Shown piece by piece: positions 26,795 through 34,618 of a stretch of 64,000 bases of DNA (its first letter is position 1; each line of letters begins with the position of its first letter). The position numbers and the translations under genes were made by a program. The notes below the pieces were generated by a model. That model made no database searches, had not been told where the DNA came from, and was given only the letters and a program-made list of their open reading frames with translations. Origin of the DNA: Gammaproteobacteria bacterium (GTDB lineage Bacteria; Pseudomonadota; Gammaproteobacteria; HTCC5015); assembly GCA_013817245.1 (NCBI GenBank), contig JACDDA010000001.1:186001-250000 (forward strand), read 5' to 3'.

Positions 26795-27745
26795 CTAAGG
26801 TTGTGGATTCAAAAAATCCATATATAAAGGTACCGCTTCTTCTACCGTCATAAACTGATCCTGATAACCTGCTTCGTACAACAAGCTCATATCTGCTTCA
26901 GTAAAACTTTGATACCGACCTTTTAAATGTTCCGGAAAAGGCATGTATTGAATTTCGCCATTACCATGATAAGCACGTACCGCATGCGCAACATCATTAA
27001 AAGTTTGGCTATGACCAGTGCCGCAATTAAATACGCCAGACACTTGCGGATTTTGCATAAACCATAAATTTACTTTAATAACGTCAGCTACATAAATAAA
27101 ATCACGTCGTTGTTCGCCATCGTCATAACCATCGGAGCCTTCAAACAAACGCATCGCACCCGTATCATGCAACTGTTTGTCAAAATGATAAGCGACACTG
27201 GCCATCGAACCTTTATGTTGTTCACGCGGGCCATACACATTGAAATAACGCAAACCTACAATTTGTGCAGGAGCTTCGACTAAACGCGCGCGCACATATT
27301 GATCAAATAAAAATTTTGAGTAGCCGTACACATTTAATGGTTTTTCAAACTGACGCTCTTCTTTAAAAACTGCGCTGCCACCATATACTGCAGCTGACGA
27401 GGCATAAATAAAAGGCACGTCTTTCGCCATACAAAAATGTAATAACTCTTTTGAATACGCATAATTGTTTTCCATCATGTAACGACCATTCCATTCCGTG
27501 GTCGAAGAACACGCCCCTTGATGAAAAATCGCGTCAATGGGTTCGCCGTCAAACTCACCCACTTGCAGGCGATTTAAAAAATCTGCGCTATCAAGATAAT
27601 CCGCAATTTCACAATCGGCTAAATTAAAAAACTTAGTCCCGTCTTGCAAATCATCAACCACAATAACATCCGTACGACCTTGTTCATTTAGCGCTTTTAC
27701 TAAATTGCTGCCAATAAAACCTGCGCCGCCCGTTACAATAATCAT
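26795..27745 (-). CDS. hldD: ADP-L-glycero-D-manno-heptose 6-epimerase HldD
   Basis: About 316 residues from the ATG at 27745, where the Rossmann motif '[14 protein letters not shown]' begins; a longer frame starting at 27799 lies inside hldE and is rejected. The short-chain-dehydrogenase catalytic pair is Y140 and K144 ('VYGYSKF'). '[13 protein letters not shown]' and '[17 protein letters not shown]' are family signatures. It converts ADP-D-glycero- to ADP-L-glycero-heptose, the donor for WaaF and the OpsX-like enzyme. The start is one base after the hldE stop. Confidence 0.96.
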   Translation of the reverse strand: MIIVTGGAGFIGSNLVKALNEQGRTDVIVVDDLQDGTKFFNLADCEIADYLDSADFLNRLQVGEFDGEPIDAIFHQGACSSTTEWNGRYMMENNYAYSKELLHFCMAKDVPFIYASSAAVYGGSAVFKEERQFEKPLNVYGYSKFLFDQYVRARLVEAPAQIVGLRYFNVYGPREQHKGSMASVAYHFDKQLHDTGAMRLFEGSDGYDDGEQRRDFIYVADVIKVNLWFMQNPQVSGVFNCGTGHSQTFNDVAHAVRAYHGNGEIQYMPFPEHLKGRYQSFTEADMSLLYEAGYQDQFMTVEEAVPLYMDFLNPQP

Positions 27746-27746
27746 C

Positions 27747-29174
27747 TCACATGCTCTTCTGAATGGATTCAATAATCCCGCTGGTCGAACAGCCGTCAAT
27801 AAAACCTAATACAATAACGTCGCCACCTCTTGCATGCACACTTTCTGCGCCAGCGATTTGTTCAACTTTATAATCGCCGCCTTTCACCAAAACATCCGGC
27901 TGCAATTTTTCAATGATGCGTGCAGGTGTGTCTTCAGAAAAGGGTACTACCCAATCGACGCTTTCTAAAGCACTTAATACAATCATACGCTGCGCCACTG
28001 CATTCACTGGACGTTGCGGGCCTTTCAGACGCTTTACTGATTCATCACTATTAACGGCGACAATCAAACGATCACCCAACGCACGAGCTTGCGCTAAATA
28101 AGCCACATGCCCTGCATGCAAAATATCAAAACAACCATTTGTCATAACAATGCGTTCACCGCTGGCGCGCGCGCGCGCTAACAACGCTAACAACGCATCT
28201 TCTTGCACGACGCCGCGTTGCAATGGTTCATGCGCTAACATCGCTAATTGTAATTCGCGTAAGTTCGCCGTTGCAGTACCTAATTTAGCCACGACTACGC
28301 CTGCAGCTAAATTGGATAAAGCGGTGGCATCAGCCCATTCCATTTTCGCCGCTATCCCTGCAGCCAATACTGCAATCACGGTATCACCGGCGCCGGTCAC
28401 ATCAAACACTTCGCGCGCATGCGTAGGTAATAATAAAGGCTGTTGATTTTTACGAAATAAAGCCATGCCTTTTTCACTGCGCGTAATTAATAAAGCGTCT
28501 AAGTTTAAAGACTGACGCAATTGTTCGGCTTTTTGAATGAGTGTCGCTTCATCCACACACACACCGACAACCGCTTCAAATTCAGATTGATTCGGCGTGA
28601 TCACGCTGGCATTTTTATAACGCGAAAAATCTGTACCTTTAGGATCAATTAACACGGCTTTGCCTGCAGCACGCGCGCGCGCGATTAAATCCGCCACATC
28701 AAGCAAGGTACCTTTGCCATAATCCGACAAAATCACCGCATCACATTGACTCAAGGCTTCATCATATGCGTGTACTAAGTTGGCATACTCTGCATTAGCA
28801 AAACCATCTTCAAAATCCATGCGAATTAATTGTTGTTGGCGACTAACAATGCGTAATTTGGTAATGGTTGCATGCTGCGCCGTAGTTAATAACTGACACT
28901 GCACCGCACGTTGTTCTAATTGTGTCCGTAAAATCTGCGCGGATTCATCAGCGCCGACCCAACCGAGCACCGTGGTTTGGCCTAATAAAGAAGCAATATT
29001 TAACGCGACGTTTGCAGCACCGCCGGGACGATCTTCAATGCGATCAACTTTAACAATAGGCACTGGCGCCTCGGGGGAAATTCGTGATGTAGGACCGTAC
29101 CAATAACGATCTAACATCACGTCGCCGATCACTAAAACGCGCGTTTGACTAAAATCAGGAATATGAATTTTCAT
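27747..29174 (-). CDS. hldE: Bifunctional heptose 7-phosphate kinase / heptose 1-phosphate adenylyltransferase HldE
   Basis: A 475-residue two-domain enzyme. Residues 1 to about 315 are a PfkB-type kinase ('[18 protein letters not shown]', 'DVTGAGDT' at 258-265). Residues from about 340 form a nucleotidyltransferase with '[12 protein letters not shown]' (345-356, the HxGH motif), '[15 protein letters not shown]' and the terminal 'GCSTSGIIE'. It phosphorylates heptose 7-phosphate at C1 and then makes ADP-heptose, on either side of the GmhB step. It is 9 bp downstream of a GT4 gene. Confidence 0.97.
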   Translation of the reverse strand: MKIHIPDFSQTRVLVIGDVMLDRYWYGPTSRISPEAPVPIVKVDRIEDRPGGAANVALNIASLLGQTTVLGWVGADESAQILRTQLEQRAVQCQLLTTAQHATITKLRIVSRQQQLIRMDFEDGFANAEYANLVHAYDEALSQCDAVILSDYGKGTLLDVADLIARARAAGKAVLIDPKGTDFSRYKNASVITPNQSEFEAVVGVCVDEATLIQKAEQLRQSLNLDALLITRSEKGMALFRKNQQPLLLPTHAREVFDVTGAGDTVIAVLAAGIAAKMEWADATALSNLAAGVVVAKLGTATANLRELQLAMLAHEPLQRGVVQEDALLALLARARASGERIVMTNGCFDILHAGHVAYLAQARALGDRLIVAVNSDESVKRLKGPQRPVNAVAQRMIVLSALESVDWVVPFSEDTPARIIEKLQPDVLVKGGDYKVEQIAGAESVHARGGDVIVLGFIDGCSTSGIIESIQKSM

Positions 29175-29183
29175 AAGTAATTA

Positions 29184-30227
29184 TTACTGCAAACATTGAC
29201 GATATAAAGCATGGTAGCACTCAGCTACTGTCACGGGTAGATAAGAACCTAAACTTTGCGTGCCTTCTTTCGCCAAACACTGAGCGAACTGTTTATCCTG
29301 CGATAATCTGTCGATAGCGTTCACTAGTTCAAGAGCGCTGCCAGCGGTAATTAATAAGCCATTTTTTTCATGGCGGATTAAATCCGGTATTCCGCCGGTG
29401 CGAGCCGCAATAATGGGTTTGTTGAGTTTCATCACATCTAATAAAGTGGATCCGAAACCTTCCTGCAAAGACGGAAATATAAAGACGTCAAACACCGAGA
29501 TCCACGTACTCACTTCTCGCGTAAAGCCCACTAATTCTACGTTAGTTAAATGATATTCTTGAATTTTATTTTCTAAATAAATTCGATCGGCGCCTTCGCC
29601 TACCAAGACAAAATGTAATGTTGGTTTTGTTTCAGCGGCTTTTTTTGCAGCTTCAATAATAATACGCTGGCCTTTTTCCGAACTTAAAGCGCCGACATGT
29701 CCTATAATATAGTGACCAGCATATTTTTTTTGTAACTGCACTTGTAATTCAAGGTTCAGCGGAATGTCAGAAACCATATCCGGAATATGGCGCACGGTTT
29801 TTGCCGGCATATATTCTTCTAAAATCCGTGCAACTACCGAAGAGACCGCGCTCATTGCAATTGAGCTCCGATACACGGCTTTGGTAAACATATTATTTTT
29901 AGGTTGGTTCAATACTCGGCGCGTAATAATATAAGGAATGTTATAAATAATTTTATATAAAAATGCCCACTGCGCCGCTTTCGCTTCATGTGCGTGCAAT
30001 AAATCAGGTCGCCAAGCGCGCAATCTGGTTAATCGCAAGAAATAAGGTTGCTTGATTTTAATTCGTTGCAAATTAGCTACGTCTTTCAATTCATTCCACA
30101 AAGGCGAATCTTGACGCGCAACCAGGGCTTGCATGACATTCATCGCGGCCAAGGCTTGAATTAATAATGCCGTTTGACGTTCGCCACCCCGAAAACCGCG
30201 CGCTAGATTAATATGCGCAATCCGCAT
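29184..30227 (-). CDS. Glycosyltransferase family 4 protein
   Basis: A 347-residue GT-B enzyme: 'RGFRGGERQTALLIQAL' near the N-terminus, 'LLHAHEAKAAQWAF', 'GHVGALSSEKGQRIIIEAA', 'ELVGFTREV' and 'FPSLQEGFGSTLLDVMKLNKPIIA', the nucleotide-sugar-binding E-x7-E region. It probably adds a core or O-chain sugar, but donor and acceptor are unknown. The ATG overlaps the end of the GT2 gene by one base, and hldE follows, which places it firmly in the LPS core operon. Confidence 0.85.
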   Translation of the reverse strand: MRIAHINLARGFRGGERQTALLIQALAAMNVMQALVARQDSPLWNELKDVANLQRIKIKQPYFLRLTRLRAWRPDLLHAHEAKAAQWAFLYKIIYNIPYIITRRVLNQPKNNMFTKAVYRSSIAMSAVSSVVARILEEYMPAKTVRHIPDMVSDIPLNLELQVQLQKKYAGHYIIGHVGALSSEKGQRIIIEAAKKAAETKPTLHFVLVGEGADRIYLENKIQEYHLTNVELVGFTREVSTWISVFDVFIFPSLQEGFGSTLLDVMKLNKPIIAARTGGIPDLIRHEKNGLLITAGSALELVNAIDRLSQDKQFAQCLAKEGTQSLGSYLPVTVAECYHALYRQCLQ

Positions 30228-30997
30228 TAACGACGTTTCTCTGACGACGGTTGTTGTTGATAAACATATATTTTCATATATTTAAAAAATACGCCGTTAG
30301 CATCAGCAACTGCAATCACTAAACCTCGCCAGCCGGCTAAAAAACCTAATTTTAAAACATAGCTTTTTAAAAATGCAGCGAGGCTGCGCAATACAATAAT
30401 AAATGGACGATAACTTCGCTTGCTGGTTTGGCGCCGAATTTCCGAATAACGATTAATTTTAATTAAAAACTGACCCAACTCATCAACCGCAGCATGCTGC
30501 AAGACACCTTCAAATGTGCGCACTACCGCAGGTGAATTGAGCCATACTTTTTCATGCACGGGCGCATCATCAAACCCATAACGCACGCGATGAAATAAAC
30601 GAATTAAACGGTCATTTCCCCAACCACCTACCCGCACGGGCTTACCCATAAACCAATTTTCACGCAAAATTTTTGCAACATGATTATCCGGCGTATCTAG
30701 CGGCCATTGCGTAAGCTCATCGGCTAAAGCAGGTGTAATACGTTCATCGGCATCAATACAAAATACCCAACTATTATTCGCTAAACTCACTGCATGATTT
30801 TTAGTCGGACCAAAACCTTGAAAGATACCTTGATAAACTTTAACGTTAGGATAACTGCGCGCAATAATTAAAGTATCATCGTTAGAACCGTTGTCAAAAA
30901 TTACCACTTCAGCGAAGGGTCGCAAAGATTCCAAACAAGCCGCTAGCGTTGTTTGCGCATTTTTTGTAATAATCACGGCAGTGATGTGCTCAATCAT
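30227..30997 (-). CDS. Glycosyltransferase family 2 (WaaE/KdtX-like LPS core glycosyltransferase)
   Basis: A 256-residue GT-A enzyme: 'ITAVIITKNAQTTLAACLESL', 'VVIFDNGSNDDTLIIARS', 'FGPTKNHAV' and the metal-binding 'CIDADERI'. 'RENWFMGKPVRVGGWGNDRLIRLFHR' and 'VHEKV' resemble the WaaE/KdtX family that adds glucose to heptose I of the core. It is first in the GT2-GT4-hldE-hldD-waaF operon and is divergent from another glycosyltransferase gene, with 104 bp between them. Confidence 0.82.
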   Translation of the reverse strand: MIEHITAVIITKNAQTTLAACLESLRPFAEVVIFDNGSNDDTLIIARSYPNVKVYQGIFQGFGPTKNHAVSLANNSWVFCIDADERITPALADELTQWPLDTPDNHVAKILRENWFMGKPVRVGGWGNDRLIRLFHRVRYGFDDAPVHEKVWLNSPAVVRTFEGVLQHAAVDELGQFLIKINRYSEIRRQTSKRSYRPFIIVLRSLAAFLKSYVLKLGFLAGWRGLVIAVADANGVFFKYMKIYVYQQQPSSEKRR

Positions 30998-31021
30998 GAA
31001 GCTCTCCTATTTCATTGTATT

Positions 31022-31042
31022 GCAACCGATGCATGCGGTTGC
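31022..31042. repeat. Palindrome in divergent glycosyltransferase promoter region
   Basis: Arms GCAACCG and CGGTTGC flank a 7-nt ATGCATG centre, between the divergent GT2 and GT4 genes. A second inverted pair, CCAAAT/ATTTGG, lies further right. They may be operators; the evidence is position and symmetry only. Confidence 0.35.
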
Positions 31043-31101
31043 ACACACGAGCTTTTGCCAAATAACGCCCAACGCATTTGGGCCACTAAGGAACTAACAT
31101 T

Positions 31102-32205
31102 ATGACACTTCGCGTACTAGCTGTGACTTCACACAGCGATTTACCCGAAACCCATACCTTCATTGGCTTACATCAAGCGGGGATTGCCATTGAAGTAATA
31201 TCACATCCTGAGGCTCCACATATCAGCAAGCTCTATAAAGCAGGCGTCCCCGTCACGGAACTTAATATCAAGGGTCGTTATGATCGACACGCTATTAAGC
31301 TGATTCGCGACCACCTGTTGACGCAACAACCGCATATTTTGCACGTTTTTAATAACAATGCTACATCCAATGGATTGCTTGCTGCGAAAGGTATTAATGT
31401 GCGCATCATTGCGTATCGCGGCATTGTCGGCAACGTGAGTTTTTTCAGTCCCGCTTCATGGACGACCTATCTACACCCACGCATTCATAAAGTCATCTGC
31501 GTCGCAGAAGCTATTCGTCACTATTTTCTTAACATGTCTTTTCTCGGTTATCACTTACCAGCAGACAAATTCGTTACCTTATATAAGGGTCACGATCTTG
31601 CGTGGTACCAAATACCCATTGCTGACTTAGGTGAGTTTAATTTACCCGAGGACGCATTTGTCGTGGGTTCCGTGGCCAATATGCGGCCACGCAAAGGTAT
31701 TCCGGTGTTGATTGATAGCTTGCGTTATATTCCGCGCAGCGCGAATGTGCATTTATTATTAGTTGGCAAAATGGAAGATCCGAGCTTACAAAAACATATT
31801 AAAGCGAGCGGTCAGGCGGATCGAATTCATCTTGCGGGTTTTCGTCGTGATGCGCCGCAAATGATGGGCGCATGTCATGCGTCAGTATTGCCCGCTTTAA
31901 AACGTGAAGGTTTACCAAAAGCGGTCATTGAAGCCATGGCTTATGCAACACCCTGCATCGTTACCGATTCGGGTGGTAGCCCAGAATTAATCGAACATAA
32001 TGTCAGTGGTCTAGTAGTACAGTCCGGTAATGCACGCGCTATCGCAGCAGCGATTCAACAATTAGCCGCAAATCGAACCCTTGCTAAAAAAATGGGTCTT
32101 GCAGGACAACAACGGATAGCCGAACATTTTCATATCAATACTACTATTAGCAAGACGCTTGTGTTGTATCAGACTTTAGTCGCATCTGATTCGGTGCTTA
32201 AGTAA
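31102..32205 (+). CDS. Glycosyltransferase family 4 protein
   Basis: A 367-residue GT-B enzyme with 'GSVANMRPRKGIPVLIDSL', 'VHLLLVGKMEDPSLQKHI', 'IHLAGFRRDAPQMMGACH' and 'PALKREGLPKAVIEAMAYATPCIV'. The start ATG follows AAGGAAC at a normal distance. It is probably an LPS sugar transferase; the specific sugar is unknown. It is transcribed opposite to the neighbouring LPS genes, and its last 37 bases overlap the 3' end of the WaaL-like gene. Confidence 0.85.
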   Translation: MTLRVLAVTSHSDLPETHTFIGLHQAGIAIEVISHPEAPHISKLYKAGVPVTELNIKGRYDRHAIKLIRDHLLTQQPHILHVFNNNATSNGLLAAKGINVRIIAYRGIVGNVSFFSPASWTTYLHPRIHKVICVAEAIRHYFLNMSFLGYHLPADKFVTLYKGHDLAWYQIPIADLGEFNLPEDAFVVGSVANMRPRKGIPVLIDSLRYIPRSANVHLLLVGKMEDPSLQKHIKASGQADRIHLAGFRRDAPQMMGACHASVLPALKREGLPKAVIEAMAYATPCIVTDSGGSPELIEHNVSGLVVQSGNARAIAAAIQQLAANRTLAKKMGLAGQQRIAEHFHINTTISKTLVLYQTLVASDSVLK

Positions 32206-33542
32206 TAGCTGATTAACGCTAAATAAAATGTATAGGTGCCGATAGGAATAGTCCGCGCAAAAATGGCCTCCGTTAAACCAAATATCATATATCCCAAAAC
32301 CACCACCAAACCGGCGAACGCTACGCCTTGATGCTCCCACGATTTTTGTCGATAACGCCAAAATATAAAAGCGGGCACTACAAACACCGCCAATAAAACG
32401 ATTAAACCCAGCAAGCCTCGACTCGCCATCACAAATAAATATTCATTATGCGGGTGACTAAAATGACCAATACGTTTGTTAATCAAACCTTGATCCGCAG
32501 CAACCGCCGCCCGCTCCGCATACACACCAACGCCGACACCATGAAGAGGTGATTCTTTAAAGAGTGACCATGCAAACCGCCACATTTCAATTCGCATACC
32601 CACAGAGGTGGCAGTTGTACCGGGTTGATAAGTTTCAACTTCATGAATGGCAAGTTCCACCCGTTTTACTACGGATAGCGATGGCAGCGTTACCACCAGC
32701 AACAAACCAATGCTCAACATAGCGATGATCGCATTACGTTGCCAACGTGCAAACCAATTCCAAGACATCCAGATACCTAAACCTAATAACACGGGAATGG
32801 CTAACCACGCACCACGTGAACCAGATAAAAAACTGGCGGACACACCCATTAACACACTCACTAAAGGTAACCAACGTAACAATCGCACGCCACGATGCGT
32901 ATGTTGTTTGTACTGAGAAAAATAAGGCCACGCGCCTAATGCCATTACGCCTATCATTAGCGATAAATCACCAAATAAAATCGCATGCGTCGCGCCTTGC
33001 GCGCGAATTTGTCCGAGGAATTGTAAATAGTTTTGATAACTAGTGGTTTGCAATATCGTCGTGAGCTCTTGTTGATATTTAAAAAACACTTGATAGATTG
33101 CAACCTCGGTCAAAACAAACGGCGCCAACACAATCGGCCACCACAACCACGCACGACTTGGCTTAATCTGCCACCATAAAATCGCCAACGGTACAAAAGC
33201 TAAAAAACGCAAGAAACGACTTAATTCACGTCTGCCTTGTTGCGCGGGCTCGCCTAAAATAAAAGCCAAAATAGCCACACTTACAAAAGCCAATAAGGCG
33301 AACGCGATCCAACGTTGTTGTTTAGATAAACGCGGTGAGGACTGTGGATATGAAGCAAGCCAGCACAAAAAACCCATTATTGAACCCAGCAATAAACACG
33401 TACTAGCAGCTGACTTTACTAACACCACGCCGAAAGGAAAAAATGCCAACAATACCAAAGCACACATACGAAACTTTTCGCTGGCTACCAATCGCTGCAT
33501 AGCATTTAGGTTTATATCTTGTGCATTCATCACGTTATTCAT
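32169..33542 (-). CDS. O-antigen ligase family protein (WaaL-like)
   Basis: A 457-residue polytopic membrane protein with about eleven or twelve hydrophobic segments. A large periplasmic loop between about 280 and 340 contains 'TSVGMRIEMWRFAWSLFKESPLHGVGVGVYAER', whose arginine and the later 'HFSHPHNEYLFVMASRGLLG' histidine are typical of the Wzy_C/WaaL fold. It may ligate O-chains or other glycans to core-lipid A; polymerase versus ligase cannot be separated by sequence alone. It is tail-to-tail with the GT4 gene. Confidence 0.82.
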   Translation of the reverse strand: MNNVMNAQDINLNAMQRLVASEKFRMCALVLLAFFPFGVVLVKSAASTCLLLGSIMGFLCWLASYPQSSPRLSKQQRWIAFALLAFVSVAILAFILGEPAQQGRRELSRFLRFLAFVPLAILWWQIKPSRAWLWWPIVLAPFVLTEVAIYQVFFKYQQELTTILQTTSYQNYLQFLGQIRAQGATHAILFGDLSLMIGVMALGAWPYFSQYKQHTHRGVRLLRWLPLVSVLMGVSASFLSGSRGAWLAIPVLLGLGIWMSWNWFARWQRNAIIAMLSIGLLLVVTLPSLSVVKRVELAIHEVETYQPGTTATSVGMRIEMWRFAWSLFKESPLHGVGVGVYAERAAVAADQGLINKRIGHFSHPHNEYLFVMASRGLLGLIVLLAVFVVPAFIFWRYRQKSWEHQGVAFAGLVVVLGYMIFGLTEAIFARTIPIGTYTFYLALISYYLSTESDATKV

Positions 33543-33564
33543 TCATCATCACTCAACATACAAA

Positions 33565-33593
33565 CGGCCGCTATCCGCGGCCGCTGTTTTTTT
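33565..33593. terminator. Terminator-like hairpin between ilvE and the WaaL-like gene
   Basis: CGGCCGC / GCGGCCG arms with a five-base loop are followed on the plus strand by CTG and a seven-base T-run. In the minus direction the tail is only GTTTG, so use by ilvE transcripts would be less efficient. Confidence 0.5.
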
Positions 33594-33620
33594 ATCGATA
33601 TATCTCTCGTTCGTTAATCG

Positions 33621-34553
33621 CTAAATGTAATTCAACCATTGCGCATGTTGCTCGCGACGACCTGTTACATGATCAAAATACAAAGCTTGCAACTGCAAGG
33701 TAATCGGCCCAGGGCGACCAATACCAATCACGCGATTATCCAGCTCACGAATAGGCGTTACTTCTGCGGCTGTGCCGGTAAAAAAAGCTTCATCGGCAAT
33801 ATAAACTTCATCGCGCGTAATGCGTTTTTCCTGTACTTCCAAACCTTGTTCGCGTGCTAACTGCATAATGGTCGCGCGCGTAATGCCATCTAAACAGGAC
33901 GTTAATTCGGGCGTATACAAAATGCCATTGCGGACAATAAAAATATTTTCGCTACTACCTTCCGCTACATATCCTTCTGTATCTAATAACAAGGCTTCAT
34001 CAAAACCTTGTTGCGATACTTCCGTTAACGCCAACATGGAGTTCATATAACTACCATTTGATTTAGCTTTGCACATATTCACGTTGACATGATGACGACT
34101 ATAAGACGAGGTCTTAATGCGTATGCCTTTTTCTAAACTTTCGGGACCCAAATAAGCGCCCCAATGCCACGCCGCAATCGCGACATGAACTTGTAAATTT
34201 TTTGCACGTAAACCCATACCTTCTGAACCATAAAAACAAATAGGCCGAATATAGGCAGACGCTAATTTATTTGCACGTACAACTTCTTTTTGTGCTTCAT
34301 TTAATGTGGCTTGATCATAGGGCATAGCCATTTGCAAAATTTTGGCAGAATTAAATAAACGCTGCGTATGTTCTGCTAAACGAAAAATTGATGTGCCTTG
34401 GCTGGTTTCATAAGCACGCAAACCTTCGATCACACCCAAACCATAATGCAAGGTATGCGTCAGCACATGCACCTTGGCATCGCGCCACGGAATTAATTTA
34501 CCATCAAACCAAATCCAACCATCACGGTCAGCCATCGTACTCATCGTTGTCAT
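33621..34553 (-). CDS. ilvE: Branched-chain amino acid aminotransferase IlvE
   Basis: A 310-residue class IV PLP aminotransferase for leucine, isoleucine and valine. 'WIWFDGKLIPWRDAKVHVLTHTLHYG' begins the protein, the PLP lysine is about K164 ('CKAKSNGSYMNSM'), and 'EGYVAEGSSENIFIV' and 'LDGITRATIMQLA' are signature blocks. Starts at 34553, 34544 and 34535 are all possible. It lies 65 bp after glnE on the same strand. The order glnE-ilvE ahead of LPS core genes is shared with pseudomonads. Confidence 0.95.
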   Translation of the reverse strand: MTTMSTMADRDGWIWFDGKLIPWRDAKVHVLTHTLHYGLGVIEGLRAYETSQGTSIFRLAEHTQRLFNSAKILQMAMPYDQATLNEAQKEVVRANKLASAYIRPICFYGSEGMGLRAKNLQVHVAIAAWHWGAYLGPESLEKGIRIKTSSYSRHHVNVNMCKAKSNGSYMNSMLALTEVSQQGFDEALLLDTEGYVAEGSSENIFIVRNGILYTPELTSCLDGITRATIMQLAREQGLEVQEKRITRDEVYIADEAFFTGTAAEVTPIRELDNRVIGIGRPGPITLQLQALYFDHVTGRREQHAQWLNYI

Positions 34554-34618
34554 ATCAGTTCACGTCTTCTGGTTACAAGTTGCTATAAACAGCTGCGTAG
34601 CCGCAGCAAACATTCTTT

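Noticed and set aside
27746-27799. Longer hldD start inside hldE
   Set aside because: The additional 18 residues precede the nucleotide-binding strand that normally starts HldD, and an ATG stands one base after the hldE stop.
28165-28180. GC dinucleotide run in hldE
   Set aside because: It encodes an Arg/Ala stretch in frame, and no frameshift is seen; it looks like ordinary coding bias.
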